Shown here one piece after another: positions 21,731-31,042 of a DNA stretch of 35,749 nt (position 1 is the first letter of the stretch; each line of letters opens with the position of its first letter). Made by a program: the position numbers and the translations under genes. The stretch lies in contig JAHLKH010000231.1 of NCBI GenBank assembly GCA_025526915.1, forward strand, positions 1-35,749. The letters are read 5' to 3'. This DNA comes from Entophlyctis helioformis. Taxonomy: Eukaryota; Chytridiomycota; Chytridiomycetes; Chytridiales; Chytriomycetaceae. The notes below the pieces were generated by a model that ran no database searches, was not told the origin of the DNA, and saw only the letters and a program-made list of their open reading frames with translations.

Positions 21731-24700
21731 GTGTTCCTGGACAATCGCAGTGCCAGTGTCCTGGTGGACACTGGCAGCAGCGCGAATCTGGTAGCTCGCC
21801 GTTGGTTGGATGCCAACGGCCTGCTCGCCGCTGCCCGGCCGTTCACCCGGCAGGCGGTGACTCTCGAGTTTGCCAACGGCAACTTGCAGAGACTAGATTC
21901 GGAGGTCTACCTCACGCTCGCGGACAGAACAATGCTGTTGCCAGGTGCGGTTCCTTGTCTACGATGGTGTGGATGATGTCATCCTGGGCATGCCATGGCT
22001 GCGCACAACCGCGAAGGCGTCGTTCAACTTCCGGCGCGGCGTTTTCCGCTTCTCAACCGAGTCGCGCCCCGATGTGCACCACATCTGGCAGCACAAAGAC
22101 GCTCCGCCGTCCGCTGCCTCCCACAACCGGCCGCACTCTGACATCGTGGTTACCATGTCGGACATCCTCGCCCATCCTGACGAGTACGCGGAGCTGGTCT
22201 ATGTGGATGACCTGCCCGAGGACCGTGAGGCAGCTGCCGATGCGCGCCTTCGCGTCGCGGCTGCAAACGGCCTCACCCCGGACGAGCTGAAGGAGAAGTA
22301 CCCCTACCTTCCAGTCTGCCCGGACGAGGAGACGCAGAAGGCATTCATCGACTACTACGAGGTCTGCTGCCCGCCGCAAGGCCGCGCGCACGACTCGGAG
22401 TTCGAGATCGCGATCCCTTTCATTAAGGATGCGCAGCTGCCGCCGCGTCGTGGCCTCAAGAGACTGAACCAGGATGCATCCGTAGCGCTCAAGAAGCAGC
22501 TGGACGAGTGGTACACCAAAGGTTACATCCGCCGCTCGTCATCGCCTTTGGGCGCCGGCACGCTCTTTGTCCGCAAAAAGGATGGTTCGCTGCGGTTGGT
22601 CATCGACTACCGCGGCTTGAACAACATCTCGGTGAAGTTCCACAGTGCGATCCCGGAGATTGAGACCCTCCGTGATAACTTGGCAAACAAACCCTTCCGC
22701 TCGATGCTTGACATCCGCGAGGGCTTCCTTAACATTCGTGTTAAGGCGGAGGACCAGTGGAAAACTGCGTTCTCCACCCAGTTTGGTCACTTTGAGTTCA
22801 CGGTCATGCCCTTTGGGCTGACCAATGCTCCGGCGTGTTTACACAGGCCATCCAGTCGACGCTCAATGAGCTGCTGGGCACGTGCGTCTCGGTGTACATG
22901 GACGACATCTACATCTACAGCGCGACGTATGAGGAGCATATCGAACACCTACGCACTGTTCTCAAGCTGCTACTGGAGGCTCAATTGTACATTAAGCCGT
23001 CCAAGTGCATGATCCTGCAGCAGGACATTGAGTTCTGTGGTCACGTGCTCTCGCCCACTGGTTATTCCATTGCGCCAAAGCACTTGCAGGACATGGCAGC
23101 TGCCCCCCACATCTCAAACACGTCCACTCTGGCAACTTGGCTAGGTAAGCTTGTGTGGTTAAAGTCATTCATTGGTGGGCCGAACCCTGCAAAGGCGTAC
23201 GCCACCATGTGTCTGCCACTATACAAGCTACTAGCCAAGAATGCCAAGTGGGATGGGGCCCTGCTCAAAAGCAGGCTGTGGAGACCTGCGACAGGCAGTG
23301 TTGAAGGCTACCGAGCTGCGGTTCTTTGACCCGGCTCTGGAAACGCATGTCTACACTGATGCCAGCAACTACGTCATTGCCGGCTACCTGTCGCAGATCC
23401 ACCCAGATGGCGAGAAGCTGGTGGCCTGCTGGTCACGTAAGCTTAGCCCAGCCGAGATGAACTATCCAACCCACGAACGCGAGTTGCTTGCCATCGTGGA
23501 GTTCTTCTCGCGTTTCCGTCATCTACTGTCCAGTGTGCGCTCTGTCACGCACACTGACCACAAGGCGCTGGTCTGGTTGGCCACGCAGCCCCACCTGTCG
23601 GATCGGCAGGCTCGATGGGTCCTGTCTCTGCAGGAGTTTGATACATCCATCGAGTACGTGCCTGGCGAGCTCAACTCGCTGGCCGATCTGCTGTCCCGCG
23701 ATCCCTCAAAGGCCCCTCTCTGCACAAACTGTCGCTCGCCTGTCCCGATCCGTGCTGCCAATCTGCGCACTGACTCTGACTGGGCGAAAGACGTGCGTGC
23801 GGCGTTGCCGGCCGACCCATTCGCCTCCAGACTGCCTGGCTGGAAGGCTGACCCGTCGTCGCCACGCCGGCCGACCGCAAGGTCGTAGTGCACATGGAGT
23901 GCTTGGATGGTGCGTGGTGGTACAAAGGCAACCGCTTGTATGTGCCGCAGTCTCTGCGCGCGGATCTGCTTGCCCACTACCACGACTCTCCCTTTGGTGC
24001 GCACCAGGGACGTCAGCGGACCACCAGCCGCTTGTCGAACCGGTACTTCTGGCCCAGAATGTCTGAGGACATTGCTGCCTATGTCGCCTCATGCGACATG
24101 TGCCAGCGCCACCGCACACCCAACCACCGGCCTGACGGCCTGCTGCATCCACTCGCGATCCCGGACGACTGCTTCTCGAGCGTCGCCATGGACGTCATGT
24201 TCCTGCCCACGGGCGGACAAGACGATGCGTTTGATGCTGCTCTGGTTGTGGTCGATCGCCTGTCCGGCCTCTGCGACGCGTTCCCGTGCCGCCGCTCGTC
24301 GTCGGCCCAGGAGCTGGCCGAGCTCTTCCTGACTCGCTGGGTCTGCTCGGGCAAGGGCTTCCCAGTCGACATCGTCTCGGACCGCGACGCCCGCTGGCTG
24401 TCGGCCTTCTGGTCGAGCCTCTGCACCGCTGCCCGGATCAAGCAGAACCTCAGCACGGCTCGCCACCAGCAGACTGACGGCTTGGCCGAACGCAGCATCC
24501 GCACCATCAAGGATGCGCTCGCCAAGGCGGCCGATTACCACGGCTCTGACTGGCCGCTGCTGCTCGGTCCCACCTGCTTTGGCCTCAACTGCGCGCCGTC
24601 GGCTTCGTCTGGCTTTGCACCTTTCTTCCTGGCGTTTGGCCGCCACCCGCGGTCCTTCCCGTCTGAGCCGGCCCTGGCACCGTCTGCCGCGGCCCGCGAC

Positions 24701-25716
24701 CTGCTGCTGGACATGGCCGCTGCCCGCGACTCGGCCATTTTGAATCGGCGCAAAGCTCAGGCAGCTATGGCCGTTCAGGCAAACAAGCGTCGCCGCCGCA
24801 CCCTGCGTACAAGGTCGGCGACATGGTGCTCCTCAACGCTGAGGGCATCTCCTGGCCGGCGGACTCGCACCGCCCGCCGCTCACGGCCGCCAAGTGGCTT
24901 GGCCCTTTTGCCATCACCAGCCTGGACTCTGGTGAATCTGGCCTCAACTACACGCTCGCGCTGCCTGCCTCGCTGCACCGCGTCCACAACGTGTTCCATG
25001 CCGACCGGATCTGCCCGTATGTTGACCCTCTGTCTGCGCCCACCGGCCGCAAGGATGTGCCCTCCCGGCCTGACCCCGAGTACCATGCCGACGACGGCAC
25101 GTCGGACAACTACGAGGTCGAGCAGATCGTCGACTCGCGCACTTATCGCGGCAAGATCGAGTATCTGGTCAAGTGGGTTGGCTATCCAGCCGACGACAAC
25201 ACATGGGTCCCAGCCGCGGACATGCGCAAGGCCCAGGACCTCGTCAAGGCATTCCACGCTCGGCCGTCCAAGGCGCCTAAAGGCAAGGCGTCCAAACCGG
25301 CTCAGCCCCCGCGCGCGGCTCCTGCTCCGGCTGCTCCTGCACCGGCTGCTCCTGTTCCAGCCGCGGCGCCTGCTCCCACGCAGCCCAAGGCATCCAAGTC
25401 CTCTCGCCGCAAGCGCACTGCGCCTGCTCCTGCACCAGTGGCCCCTGCTCCAGCAGCAGCCACGCCCGCGGCACCTGCTCCGGCTGACGAGCCGATCACA
25501 CCTGCTGCACCCGCGTCTCCCTCTCTCTCTCCATCTTTCCCTCCTCTCCCTCCTCCCTCTTCTCCTCCTTCCTTCTCTCTCTCTTCTCTTCCCCCTCTCA
25601 ACCATCCCGCCCCACCTCGTCGCTCTGAGCGCACGGTTCCCCGTCCTGTGTCCTACGCGTCCATCGTTGCCCGCACTTCTGCCTCTCGTGTGTGCAACGC
25701 CCATGCATCCTCTTAG
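21731..25716 (+). pseudogene. pol: Element 3 Pol, broken by several frameshifts
   Basis: Protease (VLVDTGSSANLV, 21731-21950; VILGMPWL from about 21965 in a new frame), RT (LRLVIDYRGLNN, VMPFGLTNAPA to about 22840; then YMDDIYIYS from 22835 in another frame), RNase H (HVYTDASNYVIAG, from about 23290), integrase zinc site and core (GAHQGRQRTT...CDMC, VSDRDARW, HQQTDGLAERSI, from 23888), then a last switch at about 24800 to the frame with VGDMVLLNAEG and a canonical chromodomain (YEVEQIVDSRTYRGKIEYL, about 25111-25250), ending with a long Pro/Ala/Ser tail at 25716. Breaks lie near 21950, 22840, 23270, 23875 and 24800. Each looks like a one- or two-base indel, so no single product can be made as sequenced; assembly indels are an alternative. 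Confidence 0.88.
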
Positions 25717-25759
25717 TCGCTGTTCATCCACTCTTCTTTCCTATAAGTGGCTGTCTACG

Positions 25760-25769
25760 CTGGGGGGAG
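25760..25769 (+). other. Element 3 polypurine tract
   Basis: CTGGGGGGAG, purine-rich and directly before the 3' LTR. Confidence 0.8.
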
Positions 25770-26028
25770 TGTAACGGATGCTCGGTCGCGGTCACGTGAT
25801 CCACGTGACCCACGTGACCAGACAGACATTGTCGGGCCGCACTGGCCGCTCTGGTTTCCCCCGTTCTTGCAGTCGTCTGCCCGCCCTTCCTCGCGTGCAC
25901 ACATACTGACCCGAGAGACCAGGTCTGTGCTGCCTCCCAATGAAGAGTCGTCTGCCCGCCCTTCCTCGCGTGCACACATACTGACCCGAGAGACCAGCGG
26001 CAAGTCCGTCTGGCGGCCCAGTACTACA
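25770..26028 (+). repeat. Element 3 3' LTR, cassette-containing form
   Basis: 259 bp, ending AGTACTACA. The 8-mer is at 25863-25870, followed by a 52-bp unit (25871-25922), a 23-bp spacer with CCCAATGAAG and a second identical unit (25946-25997). Without 25923-25997 it matches the 5' LTR except for one substitution and one missing C. Confidence 0.92.
25923..25997 (+). other. Intron-like cassette in element 3 3' LTR, absent from its 5' LTR
   Basis: 75 nt: CAG|GTCTGTGC, CAATGAAG, branch-like CATACTGACCC 12-17 nt before the final CCAG. Host introns nearby have the same length, branch and boundary style. The 5' LTR lacks exactly this stretch. Confidence 0.5.
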
Positions 26029-26033
26029 AGCAA
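26029..26033 (+). repeat. Target-site duplication AGCAA, right copy
   Basis: Right copy; the host exon continues with GCA GGC AGA at 26034, in the frame it had before the element. Confidence 0.92.
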
Positions 26034-28392
26034 GCAGGCAGAGCAGAAGCAGGCAGCAGCATCATCCAACTCCTCACAGCACTGACCAGCAGCAGATCGG
26101 TGGCGAGACGTTGTGCATGTTCCTACGCACATTGTCACGATTGTTGGCATGGCAAAGCGGATCAACATGGACACCAACGCATGGTGGTCACCGTCATGCA
26201 ACTGATTGTTCACCGTAACTGGACGCGGCGCATGGTGCACGCCAATGCAGGCAAGGTGCGTGCAGACATGGCTGATGCTGACATGATGGGCATGGATATG
26301 ATGGATGCTGACAAGATGGACGCGATCCAGACGAGCACGATCCAGGCGGATTTGGACAAGGCAGTCCTGCCATGCAAGCTGGCTGTTGGTCTGTGTGGGA
26401 AAGCGGCCAATGACATCTACAGCTACTTGGCCAGAGATATCTGCACCATGCTGGCAGTGCATGTCATCTCGAACCAGTCGATGCTCGTGCTTGCTGCTGC
26501 CCACCAGCTGATGCCCGGCGCATCAAAGGAGGAGGTTGTGGCATCAGTTGCGGCCATGACCAAAGCCATTGAGGATGCCACGCCACTGGCCGCCGAGGAT
26601 GCCACACCACAGGTCGCTGAGGACGCCATGCCACTGGTTGCTGAGGACGCCCCATCGCCGGCTGATCTTGACGCTGCACCACAAGCCACTCTGGATGCTG
26701 CACCTCCTGCGGCAGGTCGCAAGAGGGCCCTGTCTAGCTCTTCGTCGCCCACCGATTGCACCGCGACCAAGAAGCCATGTGGCGAGAGGGACGAGGCCAC
26801 CACAGACGCGGCATCCAGCACACCTTCAGACACGGAGGGCATAGCCATTTCTGGGATCCCCCAACAGCTGGTCAGGCTTGCGGCGATCTTGCTCAACAAG
26901 TCGCTGTCGGAAATAGGCAAGTTCTACCGGCTGCGCAAGCTGGCCGGCGAAACAGTGATCAAGTTATGCCCTGAGGCGGCGAATCGGGACCCGTTTGTCC
27001 ATATCACCGAGACCATTCTGTTTTGGTCGGTGATAGGGAACCCAAAGGATCGCAAGCCAACCAAGAACAACGCTGCATTGCAGGCTTTGCAAAAGCATCT
27101 CTTGGCTGCGATCAGCAGTAGGTCGCACTTGGTTATGCCATGTTTACATGATTTGATACTTACAAACCACTCTTCTCAAAGAGCCTGGCTCGCAAGCCTT
27201 GACTCTTGCGTCATCCAACAAGGACATACAAGCCGCTTTCAGCTCAAGCCGCGAGGATTGCGTTCTCGACATTCTCCTCCCCGGACTCGCCTTGGATACA
27301 CGACGCTTCCAGACGCCTGCAGACGCTAAGGTCCAGATGGACGCGGCTGCCAAGGCCAGAGCAGACGCCATTGCCGATGCGACTCTTGAGGCCAAGAGAC
27401 TCCTTCTGGTTGGCAAGGTGCGCGAGGATTACATCCAGGCTGCAATCAAAGCCCTGCCCCCAGCGAGGCCAACCAAGGCTGTCAGACTAGGCAGCATCAA
27501 GACCGATGGATACAGCGTCTCTCAGCTGACTCTGGACTATCGCACAGACCGTCCAGAGTCGCCTCGCAGTATGTGGCGCACTTGAATGCGATGGTGCACA
27601 CATTGGTTCTGACATCCGCCTTGATCTGCAGGTCCCAACGCGGCGTCTTCAGCCCAGCAACTCAGTCTTGCTGGTGATGCTCATGATCACATGGACGTCA
27701 CATGTGAGTTGCTGTACCAATCCAGACGCGCACTTGTTGACCACACCGACTGACATGCCATCCACAGCCACCGATCCAGCTGACCCATCAGCCACCAAGC
27801 CAAAAGACCCAATCCTGTAAGCCACTTGCATGCCAACCTCGCGCATTGGTGCACATGCACTGCACATTCCTCACTCATGTCATGGCACGACAGGCCCAGC
27901 GCAACTTTTACGCCTCGCAGCGACTGCGTGACATCATCAACGCCAACAAGCTGTTCACCAACAAGGGCTACCGGTTTGTGCGCGTTGTCAGCTTTGATTG
28001 GGGCCAGCGGTACCTGTATGGCGCGTCCAGCATCTTGGTCGATCTCAGAGACTTTTCGTATACGCTCGAGGCCAACTACGTGCTCGCCTCTGGCATGCAC
28101 AAGCTGAGCGCAATTTTCAGTGGTGGTATGCATGCAATGACTCTGCCACGCGCACTCTTGACCAGATCAACTCACAGTGCCTGCCTCTTGTGCCAGGTTT
28201 GATGACCGACTTGCCAAGGCAGCCGACGTCCAGGCAGCCATTGCATTCAAGACAGCAAAGCATGCCGATCCAAACGTCAAGCCTGGCGAGAGAGCCTTTT
28301 GGGATCTGCGCTGTGTCGTGGACCACGACGAAGGCACAGCTGCAGATGATGGGATGTCGGAGGATTCTGATGACACGGTGGACACGTGGGAG
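26034..28392 (+). CDS. Host gene, fourth segment with TDG and RuvC-I-like motifs
   Basis: Exons: 26034-27117, 27182-27568, 27632-27703, 27768-27816, 27894-28125 and 28178-28392. The first part has Met/Asp-rich and acidic Ala/Pro repeats (26570-26720) and a basic GRKRAL stretch, then a helical region. The late exons hold LGSIKTDGYSVSQLTLDY and, 400 nt on, RFVRVVSFDWGQRYLYGASS followed by NYVLASGMHKLSA. In TnpB and eukaryotic Fanzor proteins a TDG-type strand precedes a RuvC-I motif of the form D-x-G, then a conserved SG region; the order and spacing fit, but this is pattern recall, not a search. The D codon is 27996-27998. No RuvC-II Glu, zinc finger or RuvC-III Asp is visible before the end. 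The junction at 27817/27894 does not keep frame with the sites I see. The terminal acidic DDTVDTWE runs directly into a TGA that I assign to an LTR. Confidence 0.55.
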
Positions 28393-28702
28393 TGAGAAGG
28401 GGGCGGAAGGGAATTGTGCACGTGGGTGGTCGCCGCGTGGGTCGCGCGGCAGGGAAGCAGGAGTGCAGTGCCGGAGGGCGGGCGGCGTTGGGCTTTCCCC
28501 AAGCCAACCCATCGTCAACCGTATCCGTCGTCGTACTGCTGGAGTAGCTCGAGGCTGACTCCACTGTAACCAAGGTGTGTGTGTGTGTCGTTTATTGCCC
28601 AATGAAGCCAACCCATCGTCAACCGTATCCGTCGTCGTACTGCTGGAGTAGCTCGAGGCTGACTCCACTGTAACCAAGTCCTCTCGTAACCCTGAAGATC
28701 CA
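28393..28702 (+). repeat. Element 4 5' LTR (ends approximate)
   Basis: TG...CA limits proposed by analogy: TGAGAAGG at 28393 and GATCCA at 28702. It contains CACGTG, a 74-bp unit present twice without mismatch (28501-28574 and 28605-28678), and a 30-bp spacer starting GTGTGTGT and ending CCCAATG. I could not find a self-complementary 8-mer here, so the right end is uncertain. Confidence 0.4.
28575..28678 (+). other. Intron-like cassette in element 4 LTR
   Basis: 104 nt: AAG|GTGTGTGT, CCCAATGAAG, branch-like GGCTGACTCC, end TAACCAAG. Its last 74 nt repeat the sequence before the GT. Splicing is inferred. Confidence 0.4.
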
Positions 28703-28787
28703 GCCATCCCTACGTGGGCGGCAGCCTTCAACCGTCCGTCCCACGACATCTGGTCCGACTTCTCGGAAACCGTTGCCCTTCTCTACT

Positions 28788-29768
28788 ATGCGCTACCCTG
28801 TGTACAAGCCTGGCGAAGACCCCGCCGAGTACCTCCAGTCCGTTCTGCGTGCTGCCGAGCTGGTGGTCCTTGACCTTGACAAGGAGACCCGCGGGCCCGA
28901 CGGCAAGGTCCTCCCCGCGGTCAAGTTCCGCACTTCCATTGCGGCCTTCGAAGGTATCCGCGGCCAGGCTGAGCACTCCGAGCTGTGTGCCCTCAACCTC
29001 GACCCGACCCCCGCCCTGCCCTGCTGGGACGAGGTGGTGGCGTTCTACACGTCGACGTTCCCCTTTTCCGCCACCCCTAAGGTGTCCGCCGGCAACAAGC
29101 TGATGGCGTTCATCAACCGTGGCCTGCAGAGCGACCTCACCACGTACCTCACGACCCTTGAGACCCTCTACCGTGCCGTCCCTGAGCCCAAGCGTCCGCC
29201 TTCGGAGTTCATGGCGAGTTCCCTCATGGCAGTCTTCCTCTCCTCGCCTGCGTTCAAGAACATCAGGCGCGAGTTCGCTGCCCGGCACCTCGTCAAAGGC
29301 ACCGACTCGCTCGATATCGCCAACGTCGAGAAGGAGTTCCCGATCCTGCTTGCGGCGGTGGCCTCGGAGCGCGCGTCCGAGCCCGAGTTTGCCAGTCTCC
29401 TGTGCCCGGGCGCTCCCGCCGCTTCCTCGGTGTCGCCGTCGGCTGTCCCGGCCCGTGCCGCCCTGCCTGCCCCACCGGCGTCGCGTCCCTCGGCCTACCC
29501 CTCGCCCGTGAGCAGCGTCGCCCCTTCGCCTGTATCGCCCTTTGCCGTCGGCAGCCCTCCCGTGCCCCGACAGAGCCCGCCAGGCCCCAAGTGCTGCGCG
29601 TACTGCGGGCTCGAAGGCCACCTCATCAAGAACTGCCACGTGCATCCCATCGACCAGGCGACGGCCACGTCCGGGTCGAAAAGGAAGGCAACTACCATCG
29701 CTTCTTCGGCAAGGACAGAGCGCCCGTCCAGCGCCACGCCAAAACGGGACTGTTCCGCGACAGCCTGA
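28788..29768 (+). CDS. gag: Element 4 Gag with CCHC zinc knuckle
   Basis: The open frame from ATG 28788 to TGA 29766-29768 encodes a capsid-like protein (FRTSIAAFEGIRGQAEHSE, MAFINRGLQSDLTTYLTTLE) ending in a proline/alanine/serine linker and a perfect CX2CX4HX4C knuckle, CAYCGLEGHLIKNC. A second frame just upstream (about 28706-28787, FNRPSHDIWSDFSETVALL) looks like the true Gag N-terminus, so a frameshift near 28785 is likely. After the knuckle, sequence typical of the Gag-Pol link (RVEKEGNYHRFFGKD) lies in the -1 frame, so this frame ends early at about 29768. Confidence 0.8.
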   Translation: MRYPVYKPGEDPAEYLQSVLRAAELVVLDLDKETRGPDGKVLPAVKFRTSIAAFEGIRGQAEHSELCALNLDPTPALPCWDEVVAFYTSTFPFSATPKVSAGNKLMAFINRGLQSDLTTYLTTLETLYRAVPEPKRPPSEFMASSLMAVFLSSPAFKNIRREFAARHLVKGTDSLDIANVEKEFPILLAAVASERASEPEFASLLCPGAPAASSVSPSAVPARAALPAPPASRPSAYPSPVSSVAPSPVSPFAVGSPPVPRQSPPGPKCCAYCGLEGHLIKNCHVHPIDQATATSGSKRKATTIASSARTERPSSATPKRDCSATA

Positions 29769-31021
29769 CGGGCGTCAGGCCTCTCGCCTCGTTCTCCTCG
29801 TTCGTCCAAGTGGTCGATATTGCCGACGACGACGACTGGCACGCGGTGCACCACGTGTCGCTCATCGAGGACGAGCCCCCGTCGCACGTGGCCGAGCCGC
29901 CTCCGCCTGCATTCCAGGCCGCTGTGGCACACGGGACTGGCGAGCTGATCCGCGAGATCGAGGCAACCATCGCGGGACTGCGTGCCAGCGGGCGCGACGG
30001 CACGGCGACGCTCCTGTCCTCCTTCCTGGTGAACGCCGTCAAGCATGCCGCCGACGGCAACGGTGTCGAGCTACGTGAGCTGCACAAGAGGGCTCGCCTG
30101 GACCCGGAGTCGATCGCCGCCGAGCTGCCCACGTTCAAGCCGCTCACCAAGCTGTCAGCCCAGGTCGTCGTCAACAACAGCCACGTCCCCGACGCCGTCT
30201 ACCAGCGCGTGATGTCGACGAGTGTGCCCGTGACGGTGGAGGAGCTGTATGCCTTGGTGCCGGCCCTCCGCTCGAGCGTAACGGAGGCCACCCGCAACCG
30301 CCGCGTGGTTGTCGAGGGCCCCAGGAACGTCAAGGCCGCAGACCGCCCCGCCGACGACCCGGCCGTCCCGGCCGTGCTCAGCGTCCGCGACATGGTCACA
30401 GTGGCCGCCCCTCGTGCGTCGACGGCCCGCACCCTGGCCAACGTCTTGGGCGACGTCAGGCGCTTCTTTGCCGAGGTTGACTCGGGCTCGCAGGTGTGCC
30501 TCATCAACCCCGTCCTGGCGGGTATCCTCGGCCTGCCCGTCGCCCAGTCGACCCGCCAGATCCTGACCGCCTCTGGCACGGTTTCGCCGATCGCGGGCGA
30601 GTGCTCGTTCACGGTTTCGGTCCTGGATGCGCACGTCGAGATCACCGCCTATGTGATGGACAACGCCCCGTACGAGCTGCTCCTGGGAACGCCGTGGCTG
30701 AACGCCGTGCACGGCTCGGTGTCGCACTCGCCCTCCGGCCCGCCCGAGCTGACCATGCAGGACGCCTGCGGCAATCTCATCCGCCGCCCGAGCCTGACTG
30801 CCGAGCAGATCGCGGAAGTCCGTCGCAAGCGCGCTGCTGGTTACCCCGCTTTCGTGCATCTGGATGCTCCGGCCGGTCCGTCGTCGCGCGCGCTGTGCGT
30901 GACTATGCTCGACATCTACCTCGAGGACTCTGTTCGAGTGTATTGCGGAGCAGGACAGTCGTGGATTTTCGGAAGTGAGGCAAAGTTCATTTGCAATAGC
31001 CAAAAGTCAAATTACGCGTGA
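29670..31021 (+). CDS. Element 4 protease region, cut by the copia insertion
   Basis: In the -1 frame relative to Gag: linker, helical region, then a retropepsin-like domain with EVDSGSQVCLINP (active-site DSG near 30479) and ELLLGTPWL. True element sequence ends at 30930 after CVTMLDIYLED; the remaining codons to 31021 read through the copia LTR and are artefactual. RT should follow beyond the nested element. Confidence 0.75.
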
Positions 31022-31042
31022 CTTGGCACAACCTTTCGCACA
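30931..31042 (-). repeat. Element 5 3' LTR, about 112 bp
   Basis: On the minus strand it begins TGTGCGAAAGG directly after a purine tract and ends CACTCGAACA, where element 4 protease coding sequence resumes. It is short for a copia LTR. The limits rest on TG...CA ends, the adjacent purine tract and the coding break, since the partner LTR is not in view. Confidence 0.65.

Larger units (their letters stand above)
19373..26028 (+). mobile_element. Element 3: frameshifted Ty3/gypsy chromovirus, 6,656 bp
   Basis: LTR retrotransposon with TG...CA LTRs (185 and 259 bp), target duplication AGCAA, self-priming PBS, gag, a pol broken into several frames, a chromodomain and a polypurine tract. It is a different family from element 1 in protein and LTR sequence. 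The LTRs differ by one substitution (T/C at base 14), one 1-bp indel and the presence of a 75-bp cassette in the 3' copy only. It is inserted in the low-complexity HEQHEQQ-coding exon of the host gene, same orientation. Confidence 0.93.
9420..28392 (+). pseudogene. Giant FEN1/XPG-like gene with RuvC-like C-terminus, broken by LTR insertions (overview)
   Basis: One host gene in four pieces: 9420-10071, 15967-18379, 18630-19372 and 26034-28392. I join them because removing each inserted element plus one copy of its 5-bp target duplication restores the same reading frame at all three breaks (D199|V200 codons; ATGCA|G giving Met-Gln; CAG CAA|GCA). About 16 exons and 5,057 coding nt are visible, near 1,690 codons. 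The N-terminus is a FEN-family nuclease (see first segment); the C-terminus has TnpB/Fanzor-like motifs (see last segment); the middle is helical, charged and unknown to me. Two exon joins are unsure: 17223-17384 (a 162-nt intron or a frameshift) and 27817-27893 (my sites leave the frame one base off). In its present form it cannot make the full protein: reading from exon 2 enters the first LTR and stops at 10246-10248. The stop at 28393 appears to come from a fourth element, so the true 3' end probably lies outside the window. Confidence 0.7.
28393..30930 (+). mobile_element. Element 4: Ty3/gypsy-like element, 5' part (LTR, gag, protease), truncated
   Basis: A third gypsy-type element with a repeat-bearing LTR region, CCHC gag and aspartic protease. 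It stops abruptly at 30930, where the copia element on the opposite strand begins, so RT and integrase should lie beyond the window. The left boundary at TGA 28393 is inferred: from there CACGTG falls about 27 bp in, as in the other LTRs (about 22-25 bp), and the host frame ends exactly at this base. No target duplication can be checked. Confidence 0.7.

Noticed and set aside
26100..26150. Zinc-finger-like Cys/His cluster (RCACSYAHCHDCWHG) in the host gene
   Set aside because: The spacing fits no family I know, and other frames here look equally plausible. Kept only as coding sequence.
28501..28678. The two 74-bp repeats as a pair of tiny LTRs or a TRIM element
   Set aside because: No coding or PBS/PPT between them, and the other LTRs in the window show the same unit-spacer-unit pattern internally.
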